Shown here: piece after piece, positions 49,171 through 57,472 of the stretch
Layout: each line of letters begins with the position of its first letter
How positions within the stretch are numbered: the first letter of the stretch is position 1
Source of the DNA: Modestobacter lapidis
Lineage (GTDB): Bacteria; Actinomycetota; Actinomycetes; Mycobacteriales; Geodermatophilaceae
DNA: 64,000 nt
Reading direction: 5' to 3'
Assembly: GCA_019779905.1 (NCBI GenBank)
Contig: JABAKE010000004.1
Span: 62,001-126,000, forward strand
Made by a program: the position numbers and the translations under genes
The notes under the pieces: model-generated
Seen by the model: only the letters and a program-made list of their open reading frames with translations
The model's database searches: none
Told to the model about the DNA's origin: nothing

Positions 49171-49914
49171 TCAGCGTGGAACGAGCCGGTATGCCCGGGT
49201 CGTGTACGGCAGGTCGAGCAGCTCCGCACCACTGGTGTCGGGACGGGTGGCCAGCAGGTGCCGCACCCGGCCGAGGAATTCCGCCCGGCGGGCGTCGTCC
49301 ATCGTGGCCACGTAGCTGCGGGTGCCGATGCCCCGGACGACCTGCTCGGGGCCCACCCGCTGGACCACCGACGAGTCGGCCACCTCCACCGTGGCCGGCA
49401 GCGCGGCGGCGAACCGGTCCACGACGCCCTGGTCGGCCTCGTGGTCGCGGGACTCGGCGGCCAGCAGCTCCCCCAGTGCGCGCACCCAGGGCACCCGCTG
49501 GTCGCGGGTGTTCCAGACGAAACCGACGACCCCGCCGGGCCGCAGGACGCGGCGCAGCTCGGCGGCGGCCGGCACCGGGTCGAACCAGTGCGCGGCCTGC
49601 CCGGCGACGACGGCATCCACCGACGCGTCGGGGAGCGGCACCGACTCGGCTCCTCCGACCTGCACCTGCACCTGCGGCAGCCGGGCGGCGAGCTCGGCCA
49701 GCATCGGTCCCGAGGGGTCGACGGCGACCACCTCGTGCCCGGCGTCCAGCAGTCCGTCGGTCAGCAGCCCGGTGCCGGCGCCCAGATCCAGGACCCGCCG
49801 CGGCCGCTTCCCGAGCAGGAAGGCGACCGCCTCAGCCGGATAGCCCGGCCGGAGTGCGGCGTAGTCGGCCGCGACCGCACCGAACGACGCCCGCCGGGCC
49901 TGCCAGTCCTCCAC
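49171..49914 (-). CDS. class I SAM-dependent methyltransferase
   Basis: A 247-residue cytoplasmic methyltransferase. It has motif I VLDLGAGTGLLTDGLL (near residue 41), the acidic motif II EVVAVDPSGPML, motif III region AESVPLPDASVDAVVAGQAAHWFD and a post-motif VLRPGGVVGFVWNTRD. The form is that of the UbiE/trans-aconitate methyltransferase-like group (Methyltransf_11); the substrate cannot be assigned. It begins ten bp after the topA stop and is probably cotranscribed with topA, with tmk following after 117 bp. Confidence 0.88.
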   Translation of the reverse strand: MEDWQARRASFGAVAADYAALRPGYPAEAVAFLLGKRPRRVLDLGAGTGLLTDGLLDAGHEVVAVDPSGPMLAELAARLPQVQVQVGGAESVPLPDASVDAVVAGQAAHWFDPVPAAAELRRVLRPGGVVGFVWNTRDQRVPWVRALGELLAAESRDHEADQGVVDRFAAALPATVEVADSSVVQRVGPEQVVRGIGTRSYVATMDDARRAEFLGRVRHLLATRPDTSGAELLDLPYTTRAYRLVPR

Positions 49915-49924
49915 CGCGCCCCGC

Positions 49925-52780
49925 TCAGCCGGCGGAGACCGGATCGGCCGCCGTCTCCGCGGCCGCGGTCTTCTTCGCGGTCGCCTTCTTGGCCGGGGTC
50001 TTCTTGGCCGGGGTCTTCTTCGCCGTCGTCTTCTTCGCGGCGGCCTTCTTGGTGGCCTTCTTCTTCACCGGCGCCCGCTCACGGCGGTCGGCCAGCAGCT
50101 CCGCGGCCCGTTCGAGGGTGATCGACTCGATGTCGTCGCCCTTGCGCAGGCTGGCGTTGACCTCACCGTCGGTGACGTAGGGCCCGAACCGGCCTTCGCG
50201 CACCGTGACCTGGCCCTGGCTGACCGGGTCGGCCCCCAGCTCCTTGAGCGGTGCGGCGGCGGCCTTGCGCCCCCGCTGCTTGGGCTGGGCGAAGATCGCC
50301 AGCGCCTGCTCGAGGGTGACGGTGAACAGCGCCTCCTCGTCGTCCAGGGAGCGCGAGTCGGTGCCCTTCTTCACGTAGGGCCCGTACCGGCCGTTGAGCG
50401 CCTGGATCTCCTCGCCGTCCGGGGCAGCCCCGACCGTGCGCGGCAGCGTGAGCAGCTGCAGCGCCTGCTCGAAGGTGACGGTCTCCGGCGACATCGACTT
50501 GAACAGGCTCGCCGTGCGGGGGGCGTCCTTGCTGCCCTCGGGGACGACGGTGGTGACGTAGGGGCCGTACCGGCCGGCCTTGACCGCCACCGGGTGCCCG
50601 GTCTCCGGGTGGGTGCCCAGCTCCCGATCACTGGAGGGCGCGTCGAGCAGCTCGGCGACCTTCTGCACCGTCAGCTCATCGGGCGCGATGTCCTCCGGGA
50701 TGCTCACCCGTGCGCCCTCCTCGCCGCCGGCCTGGAGGTAGGGCCCGTAGCGGCCGACCCGGACCAGGACCGGCTCGCCGTTGGGCGCGGTCGCCCGCAG
50801 CGGGATCGAGTTGACGCCGCGGGCGTCGATCTCCTCCAGCCGCTGGCCGATGATCGACTTGAGGCCACCGGACGCGGCGATGCCGCCGGCGTGCCCGCCG
50901 CCACCGCCGAAGTAGAACTCGGTCAGCCAGTCGACCCGGCGCAGGTCGCCGGCGGCGATCTCGTCGAGCTCGGCCTCCAGCGAGGCCGTGAAGTCGTAGT
51001 CGACCAGCGCCGCGAAGTGCTGCTCCAGCAGGTTGACCACGGCGAAGGCGACGAAGGTCGGCACCAGCGCCGAGCCCTTCTTCCACACGTACCCGCGGTC
51101 CTGGATGGTCTGGATGATCGAGACGTAGGTGGAGGGGCGGCCGATGCCGAGCTCTTCCAGCGCCTTGATCAGGCTCGGCTCGGTGTACCGGGCCGGTGGC
51201 GTGGTGGCGTGGCCCTTGGGCTCCAGCGCCGCGATGTCGAGCCGCTGCCCCCGCTCCAGGCGGGGCAGCCGGCGCTCGGCGTCGTCGGCCTCCTCGTCGG
51301 TGGCCGCACCCTCGTCCCTGCTCTCGACGTAGGCACGCAGGAAGCCGGGGAAGGTGATGGTGCGACCGCTGGTGGAGAACTCGACGGCTTCGTCCGTGCT
51401 GGACCGCCCGGCCAGCCGGATCGACACCGTCTGCCCGACCGCGTCGGCCATCTGGGAGGCGACGGTGCGCTGCCAGATCAGCTCGTAGAGCCGGAACTCG
51501 TCGCGGCCGAGCTGGCCGGCCAGCTGCCCGGGGGTGCGGAAGGAGTCGCCGGCCGGACGGATGGCCTCGTGCGCCTCCTGGGCGCCCTTGTTCTTGGTCG
51601 CGTAGCGGCGCGGCTCCGCCGGCACGTAGGCGTCGCCGTAGAGCTCGCGGGCCTGGCTGCGGGCCGCGCTCAGCGCCGTCTCGGACAGGTTCGTCGAGTC
51701 GGTGCGCATGTAGGTGATGTAGCCGTTCTCGTACAGCCGCTGCGCGGTGCGCATCGTCACCTGGGAGGACCAGCCGAGCTTGCGGCCGGCCTCCTGCTGC
51801 AGGGACGAGGTCATGAACGGGGCGTAGGGACGCCGCCGGTAGGGCCGCTCGTCGACCCGGCTGACCGTGACGCTGCTGCTCTCCAGCCGGGCGGCCAGCC
51901 CGCGGGCACCGGCCTCGTCCAGGTGCACGACGTCGCTGGTGACGGTGCCGGTGTCGGCGTCGAAGTCGCGACCGGTGGCCACCCGGCGGTCGTCGACGGT
52001 GACCAGCGTGGCGTTCAGCCGGGCCGGCTCCCCGGCGTCGGTGGACGTCGTCCGCCCCACGTCGAAGGTGCCTTCCAGGCCCCAGTAGTCGGCTACGGTG
52101 AAGCGCATCCGGGCACGCTCCCGCTCGACGACGATCCGGGTGGCCACCGACTGCACGCGCCCGGCCGACAGCTTCGGCAGGACCTTCTTCCACAGCACCG
52201 GCGAGACCTCGTAGCCGTAGAGCCGGTCGAGGATGCGGCGGGTCTCCTGGGCGTCGACCAGCGCGGTGTCCAGCTCTCGCGGGTTGGCGACGGCGCGGGC
52301 GATCGCCTCCCGGGTGATCTCGTGGAAGACCATCCGGCGGACCGGCACGGTCGGCTTGAGGGTGTCGATCAGGTGCCAGGCGATGGCCTCGCCCTCGCGG
52401 TCCTCATCGGTGGCGAGGTAGATCTCGCTGGCTTCCTTCACCAGCTGCTTGAGCCGGGTGACCTGCTGCTTGCGGTCGGGGCTGACCACGTAGAGCGGGG
52501 AGAAGCCGTTGTCGACGTCGACGCCCAGCCGGGCCCACGACTCGCCCTTGTGGGCGGCGGGCACGTCGGCAGCGTTCCGCGGCAGGTCACGGATGTGCCC
52601 GACGCTGGCCTCGACGACGTAGTCGCTGCCCAGGTACCCCGCGATCGTCTTGGCCTTCGCCGGGGACTCCACGATGACCAGCGGCTTCCCCCCGCCGGCG
52701 GCGGCCCGCTTGCGGGGGGTGCGCGTGGTGGGGCCGGAGGCGGCGGCTGCGGCTGCTGGCGAGGTCTTGGTGGGCGGCAC
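49925..52780 (-). CDS. topA: DNA topoisomerase I
   Basis: Type IA topoisomerase relaxing negative supercoils. The 951-residue protein begins at the GTG at 52780 with AGGAG six bases upstream. It has the TOPRIM domain (PLVIVESPAKAKTIAGYLG, then IYLATDEDREGEAIAWHL with the DxD-type metal site), the active-site Tyr in GYITYMRTDSTNLS (near residue 353), and about four C-terminal TopA repeats (each with GRYGPYV and a leading TLEQAL). The typical zinc fingers are absent, as in other Actinobacteria. The C-terminus is a Lys/Ala-rich tail (KKTPAKKTPAKKATAKK) that aids DNA binding and processivity in mycobacterial TopA. Confidence 0.97.
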   Translation of the reverse strand: MPPTKTSPAAAAAASGPTTRTPRKRAAAGGGKPLVIVESPAKAKTIAGYLGSDYVVEASVGHIRDLPRNAADVPAAHKGESWARLGVDVDNGFSPLYVVSPDRKQQVTRLKQLVKEASEIYLATDEDREGEAIAWHLIDTLKPTVPVRRMVFHEITREAIARAVANPRELDTALVDAQETRRILDRLYGYEVSPVLWKKVLPKLSAGRVQSVATRIVVERERARMRFTVADYWGLEGTFDVGRTTSTDAGEPARLNATLVTVDDRRVATGRDFDADTGTVTSDVVHLDEAGARGLAARLESSSVTVSRVDERPYRRRPYAPFMTSSLQQEAGRKLGWSSQVTMRTAQRLYENGYITYMRTDSTNLSETALSAARSQARELYGDAYVPAEPRRYATKNKGAQEAHEAIRPAGDSFRTPGQLAGQLGRDEFRLYELIWQRTVASQMADAVGQTVSIRLAGRSSTDEAVEFSTSGRTITFPGFLRAYVESRDEGAATDEEADDAERRLPRLERGQRLDIAALEPKGHATTPPARYTEPSLIKALEELGIGRPSTYVSIIQTIQDRGYVWKKGSALVPTFVAFAVVNLLEQHFAALVDYDFTASLEAELDEIAAGDLRRVDWLTEFYFGGGGGHAGGIAASGGLKSIIGQRLEEIDARGVNSIPLRATAPNGEPVLVRVGRYGPYLQAGGEEGARVSIPEDIAPDELTVQKVAELLDAPSSDRELGTHPETGHPVAVKAGRYGPYVTTVVPEGSKDAPRTASLFKSMSPETVTFEQALQLLTLPRTVGAAPDGEEIQALNGRYGPYVKKGTDSRSLDDEEALFTVTLEQALAIFAQPKQRGRKAAAAPLKELGADPVSQGQVTVREGRFGPYVTDGEVNASLRKGDDIESITLERAAELLADRRERAPVKKKATKKAAAKKTTAKKTPAKKTPAKKATAKKTAAAETAADPVSAG

Positions 52781-52925
52781 GGTGCTCCTGTCGGGGTGCT
52801 GACTGCAGGCGCCGGGAGGACCCGGACGCACGTGGGAGCACTGGCGTGCACCCACTCGGCGAGGGCCACGGTAGGCCACGTCTCCGTCCGGGGGCCGGGC
52901 AGCGAGGGAGGACGGGCGCGCCGCA

Positions 52926-52960
52926 GCGGGCCCGGGGGCCGCCGGCGACCCCGGGCCCGC
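52926..52960 (-). terminator. terminator after the DUF1023 hydrolase gene
   Basis: Perfect 12-bp stem GCGGGCCCGGGG with CCCCGGGCCCGC and an 11-nt loop, 17 bp past the hydrolase stop and 146 bp before the topA start. The remaining sequence 52781-52925 should carry the topA promoter; TACCGT near 52870 on the minus strand is a weak -10 candidate. Confidence 0.75.
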
Positions 52961-52976
52961 CCCAGGCGGACGGCGT

Positions 52977-54575
52977 TCAGGACTGCCGCCGGGTGCCGGC
53001 CACGACCTCGCCGATCGCGGCCAGGGTGACCCGGTCCGGGTCGTAGTACTCGGTGTGCCCCTGGGTGACCTCGGTGGGCAGCGGGGTGTCGCCGAACCAC
53101 GGGCTGACCGGCCCCCGGCCGAACCAGCCGGACCAGGAGATGGGATCGGCCGGCGACCAGGCGCCATGGACCTCCGCCGCCTCCAGGTCCGCGGCCGTGA
53201 GCGCCTCGGTGCCCGGGCTGCCCAGCAGGACGAGCGCGTCGGTGGCCAGCTGACCGGGCGCCTGTGCGGCGCGGGAGGCCACGAGGGTGCCGTAGCTGTG
53301 CGCCACCACCGTGGTGCGGGCCGGTAGCGGGGACCCGGGCGCGGTGCGGGCCGCTGCCCAGCCGTCCAGTGCCCGATCCAGGGCCGGCCCGCCGCGTTGG
53401 GCGAGCTGGCTGGACGGCGCAGCGAGCACGGTGGCCGGTGTCCGGTAGCCGAGCCAGGCCACGGTGGCCACGGCCAGCCCGGGTGCGGCGGCCTTCGCGG
53501 CCGTGGCCACGCCCGCAGCGTCCGACGTCAGCCCCGCCAGGTCGTCGTCCGGGCTGGTGAGGATCCCGGGCACCAGGACGGCGACCGCGGCGGCCGTGTC
53601 GAGGTCGCCGAGGGCCAGCCCGACCAGGTCGTCATCCGGCTGGAACTGCAGCAGCTGCACCTGTTGCCCGGCGTCCTCCTGGTGGTCGATCTCCGCTGCG
53701 ACCGCCGCAGCTGTCCGGTGCGGGTCGCTGCCGGGCGCGAGCTCCTGCAGCGCCCGGTCCAGCATGATCCGGTTGGCCTGGTCCCGGGCCCAGGCCGGCA
53801 GTCCGTCGAGTGCGCCCACGGCCGCGGGGGCGGCGTTCACCGCGGCGGACTGCTGGGCGGCGGTCAGCGTCGCCCACCAGGCAGTCACCCGGCCAGGGTC
53901 CTCCGCGGGGACGGGTACCGGCGGTGGCGTGACCTGCCCGAACAGGGTGGGGCGCGCGGCGGAATCGGCGAAGCCGACGGCGCCATCCGCCCACCCCGCG
54001 GCCAGGGGCTCACCGGCGAGCACCGCTGCGGCGAGCGCCCGCGCGGCCGCCGCATGCGCCTCGTCCGCCAGCAGGTGTGCCTGCTGCGCCGGATCGACCG
54101 GGGCAGCGGGGGGCCGCCAGACACCGCCCGGCCGGAAGAGCGCGGCGGCGGCGCGATCGACCCGCTGCTCCGCCGTCTCCACCGGAGGGACCAACCCGAG
54201 GCCGGGCATCGGGTCGCCGGCCGCATTCAACTCCACTCCCCCGACCGCCGCCGTGGTCAGCGCGGCCACCGCCAGCTCCTGCGCCTCGTCGGCGGCGGCG
54301 ACCAGGGCGCCGAGCAGCCGTGCCGACTCCTCCAGGGCGGCCTGCACCCCGCTGCTGACGGTGGACACCTCGAGCAGGGCTGCGGCCGCCACCGTGCCGG
54401 CCGGGCCCGACCAGCACTCCGCCGTGCCGAGCCGGCGACCGACCGCGTCCAATCGGAAGCGCCACGGCACCAACCGCTCGGCGATCAGCCCCAGGGCCCC
54501 GGCCGCTGCGCGCAGCTGCGGGATGTCCCAGGCGGCGATGCCGCCCAGCCGCGACCCGGCGCCCCTGCCGCTCAC
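52977..54575 (-). CDS. alpha/beta hydrolase of the DUF1023 family with helical N-terminus
   Basis: A 532-residue protein. The N-terminal 200 residues are Ala-rich helices resembling WXG/PPE-like secretion-substrate modules (AAWDIPQLRAAAGALG, CWSGPAGTVAAAALLEV with the W-x-G motif). The C-terminal half is a DUF1023 alpha/beta hydrolase with VAVLVPGILTSPDDD, the nucleophile Ser in VVAHSYGTLVASRAA (near residue 422) and an acidic residue in LLGSPGTEAL. The family is known from ESX-associated loci, and the GTG start overlaps the preceding small helical protein by four bases. Substrate unknown; possibly exported by a type VII pathway. Confidence 0.85.
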   Translation of the reverse strand: MSGRGAGSRLGGIAAWDIPQLRAAAGALGLIAERLVPWRFRLDAVGRRLGTAECWSGPAGTVAAAALLEVSTVSSGVQAALEESARLLGALVAAADEAQELAVAALTTAAVGGVELNAAGDPMPGLGLVPPVETAEQRVDRAAAALFRPGGVWRPPAAPVDPAQQAHLLADEAHAAAARALAAAVLAGEPLAAGWADGAVGFADSAARPTLFGQVTPPPVPVPAEDPGRVTAWWATLTAAQQSAAVNAAPAAVGALDGLPAWARDQANRIMLDRALQELAPGSDPHRTAAAVAAEIDHQEDAGQQVQLLQFQPDDDLVGLALGDLDTAAAVAVLVPGILTSPDDDLAGLTSDAAGVATAAKAAAPGLAVATVAWLGYRTPATVLAAPSSQLAQRGGPALDRALDGWAAARTAPGSPLPARTTVVAHSYGTLVASRAAQAPGQLATDALVLLGSPGTEALTAADLEAAEVHGAWSPADPISWSGWFGRGPVSPWFGDTPLPTEVTQGHTEYYDPDRVTLAAIGEVVAGTRRQS

Positions 54576-54892
54576 CGGGCCACCACCAGGCCGGGGCGGC
54601 CGGCACCGAGCCGGCCGGCCAGTGCGGCGTCGGCAGCGCGGTACGACGACAACGCCGCGTCGAGCGTGGCGGTGACGGCGAGGACGCGGGTGGCCAGTGC
54701 GGCCAGGCCGGTGGCCCACAGCGCACCGGTGTCGCCGGCCGCCGCACCGACCGCGCCGTCCAGCGCGGTGCCCAGCGTGCGTCCGGTGACCGCGCCGAGC
54801 TCACCCTCCTGCCCCAGCTCCGCCCCCAGCGCCGACAGCTCGTCGAGCAGAACGTCCAGCACATCGAGCTGGACGGAGATGAGGTCGGACAC
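54572..54892 (-). CDS. small helical protein, partner of the DUF1023 hydrolase
   Basis: A 106-residue protein predicted to be almost all helix (SDLISVQLDVLDVLLDELSALGAEL ... TGLAALATRVLAVTATLDAALSSYRAADAALAGRL), without cysteine. Size, heptad pattern and the following DUF1023 gene fit an ESX-type (WXG100/DUF6507-like) chaperone or secretion partner; a canonical WXG is not seen. The GTG start has GGGAGG nearby and the stop overlaps the hydrolase GTG. Function not established. Confidence 0.7.
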   Translation of the reverse strand: MSDLISVQLDVLDVLLDELSALGAELGQEGELGAVTGRTLGTALDGAVGAAAGDTGALWATGLAALATRVLAVTATLDAALSSYRAADAALAGRLGAGRPGLVVAR

Positions 54893-55023
54893 AGGGCCTC
54901 CCGGCGCGGCGGCGGCCCCCCGCCGGGGCCGACGAGAGCGACGCTAGGAAGCCCACCCACCACTTCGGGCACCGTCGTCCACACCGGTTCCGGCCGTCCA
55001 CAACGGGAGACCGCCGGCACCGC

Positions 55024-57285
55024 TCACGACGCCCGGGTGGTCAGCGACGGAGCGGCCGTGTCGGTGTCACCACCCACCACGACCGACCTCCGCTTGCTGA
55101 CCACCACGGCACCGACGATGACCAGCAGTGCGGCCACCGCGATCAGCACCCGGAGCGCGGTGTTCGAGTCCTGCCCGACGGAGAGGCCGACCACCGCCGG
55201 GGCGATGAGCAGCGCGACCAGGTTCATCACCTTGATCAGCGGGTTGATGGCCGGCCCGGCGGTGTCCTTGAACGGGTCGCCGACGGTGTCGCCGATGACC
55301 GTCGCGGAGTGCGCCTCGCTGCCCTTCCCGCCGTAGGCGCCGTCCTCCACCATCTTCTTGGCGTTGTCCCAGGCTCCACCCGAGTTGGCCAGGAAGACCG
55401 CCATCAGCGTGCCGGTCGCGATGGCGCCGACCAGGTAGGCGGCCAGCGGGCCGAAGCCCAACCCGAAGCCGACGGCGACCGGGGCCAGGACGGCGAGCAG
55501 GCCGGGGGTGGCCAGTTCCCGCAGCGAGTCCTTGGTGCAGATGTCCACCACCGCGCCGTAGTTCGGCCGCTCGGAGTAGTCCATGATCCCGGGCCTGGTG
55601 CGGAACTGCTCACGCACCTCGAAGACCACCCGGCCCGCCGCCCGGGAGACGGCGCTGATCGCCAGCCCGGAGAAGAAGAAGACGACCGCGGCGCCGATGA
55701 CCGCCCCGACGACGTTGTTGGGCGAGGAGAGGGTGAACGCGTCACCGAGCGTGGCGCCGGCATCCTCCAGCGCGTCGCCGATGCTGGCGTTGTAGGAGCC
55801 GAACAGGGCCGTCGCCGCGAGGACGGCGGTGGCGATGGCGATCCCCTTGGTGATCGCCTTGGTCGTGTTGCCGACGGCGTCGAGGTCGGTGAGGACCTGG
55901 GCGCCCTCGGCGTCGATGTCCCCGGACATCTCGGCGATGCCCTGGGCGTTGTCGCTGACCGGACCGAAGGTGTCCATCGAGACGATCACCCCGGCCGTGG
56001 TGAGCAGCCCGGTACCGGCCAGCGCGACGGCGTAGAGCGCGGCGGCCCCGCCGATCAGGAACGCGCCGTAGACGGCGGCCCCGATGAGCAACGCCGCGTA
56101 CACGGCCGACTCGAGGCCGAGGGAGATGCCGGAGAGGATCACCGTCGCCGGCCCGGTCAGCGAGCTGCGGGTGACGTCCTTGACCGGCCGCCGGGAGGTC
56201 TCGGTGAAGTATCCGGTGAGCTGCTGGATCGCCGCGGCGAGCACGATGCCGATCAGCACCGAGACGAAGCCGAGCACCTGCGGGCTCACCGCGACGTCGA
56301 ACCCGTCGGAGATCGCCGGGAGGATGGTGAAGGAGGCGGCCGCCACGAGCACCAGCGAGACCGCGGCGGAGGTGAAGAAGCCGCGGTTGATCGGCGCCAT
56401 CCAGGAGCTGTCCCCGGCGGTCGGGTTGCTGGCCAGGATGCCGACGACCGAGGCGATGATCCCGATCGCCGCGACGACGAGCGGGAACACCATCCCCACC
56501 GGGCCGAAGAAGACCTGGCCGAGGATGAGAGCGGCGACCAGGGTGACCGCGTAGGACTCGAAGAGGTCCGCGGCCATGCCCGCGCAGTCACCGACGTTGT
56601 CGCCCACGTTGTCGGCGATGGTGGCGGCGTTGCGTGGATCGTCCTCGGGGATGCCGGCCTCGACCTTGCCGACCAGGTCCGCTCCCACGTCGGCGGCCTT
56701 GGTGAAGATGCCGCCCCCGACGCGCATGAACATGGCCAGCAGGGCGCCACCGAAGGCGAAGCCCTCGAGCACCACGGGGCCGGTCTCCCGGAACAGGAGC
56801 AGCGCCAGGGAGGCACCGAACAGGCCGAGGCCGACGGTGATCATCCCGCAGACGCCGCCGGTGCGGAACGCGATCCGGAAGGCCGGGCGGTGGCCACCGG
56901 CGGCCGCGGCTGCGGCGACCCGCACGTTGCCCCGGGTGGCCAGGGTCATGCCGATGAACCCGACCATCGCCGAGAACAGCGCGCCGATCAGGAAGAACAC
57001 CGCCCGGCCCAGCCGGGTACCCAGCCCACCGTCGGAGACCGGGAGCACGAGCAGCAGCAGGAACACGATGACGGCGAAGATCCCCAGCGTGCGGAACTGC
57101 CGTCGGAGGAACGCGCCGGCTCCCTCCTGGATCGCCTTGGCGATCTCCTGCATCTTGACCGTTCCCTGGTCGGCGGCCATGACCGCGCGGGACAGGTAGT
57201 AGGCGAAGCCCAGGGCGGCGAGGGAGATGGCGAGGACGACCGCCACCAGGGTGAGGTCGCCTCCGGACAGTTCGGTGTCTGGCAT
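55024..57285 (-). CDS. hppA: K+-independent membrane-bound proton-pumping pyrophosphatase
   Basis: Couples PPi hydrolysis to proton export. The 753-residue protein has about 16 transmembrane segments, the substrate motifs IPEDDPRNAATIADNVGDNVGDCAGM and GSEAHSATVIGDTVGDPFKDTAGPAINPLIK, and the active-site acidic cluster typical of the family. The residue after GNTT is Lys (near 472, GNTTKAITKG), which marks the K+-independent class; the K+-dependent class has Ala. GGAGG precedes the ATG by six bases. Together with soluble Ppa in this window the cell has both ways to remove PPi. Divergent from the helicase. Confidence 0.97.
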   Translation of the reverse strand: MPDTELSGGDLTLVAVVLAISLAALGFAYYLSRAVMAADQGTVKMQEIAKAIQEGAGAFLRRQFRTLGIFAVIVFLLLLVLPVSDGGLGTRLGRAVFFLIGALFSAMVGFIGMTLATRGNVRVAAAAAAGGHRPAFRIAFRTGGVCGMITVGLGLFGASLALLLFRETGPVVLEGFAFGGALLAMFMRVGGGIFTKAADVGADLVGKVEAGIPEDDPRNAATIADNVGDNVGDCAGMAADLFESYAVTLVAALILGQVFFGPVGMVFPLVVAAIGIIASVVGILASNPTAGDSSWMAPINRGFFTSAAVSLVLVAAASFTILPAISDGFDVAVSPQVLGFVSVLIGIVLAAAIQQLTGYFTETSRRPVKDVTRSSLTGPATVILSGISLGLESAVYAALLIGAAVYGAFLIGGAAALYAVALAGTGLLTTAGVIVSMDTFGPVSDNAQGIAEMSGDIDAEGAQVLTDLDAVGNTTKAITKGIAIATAVLAATALFGSYNASIGDALEDAGATLGDAFTLSSPNNVVGAVIGAAVVFFFSGLAISAVSRAAGRVVFEVREQFRTRPGIMDYSERPNYGAVVDICTKDSLRELATPGLLAVLAPVAVGFGLGFGPLAAYLVGAIATGTLMAVFLANSGGAWDNAKKMVEDGAYGGKGSEAHSATVIGDTVGDPFKDTAGPAINPLIKVMNLVALLIAPAVVGLSVGQDSNTALRVLIAVAALLVIVGAVVVSKRRSVVVGGDTDTAAPSLTTRAS

Positions 57286-57472
57286 TCCGGTCCTCCACGC
57301 GAGACGAAACGCTGCGGTGGGAACCCGGGGCCTGCTCCCCAGGGTGGTCGCGGCGTGGCTGCACTGTGCCGTAGCGGGAGCTCGACCACCAGACCTGGGC
57401 GTGAGGCGGATCACACGGGCGGTGAGAAGTGCCGGGGCCGCAACACCGCTTGCGCCGGGGTGTGACAGTGGG

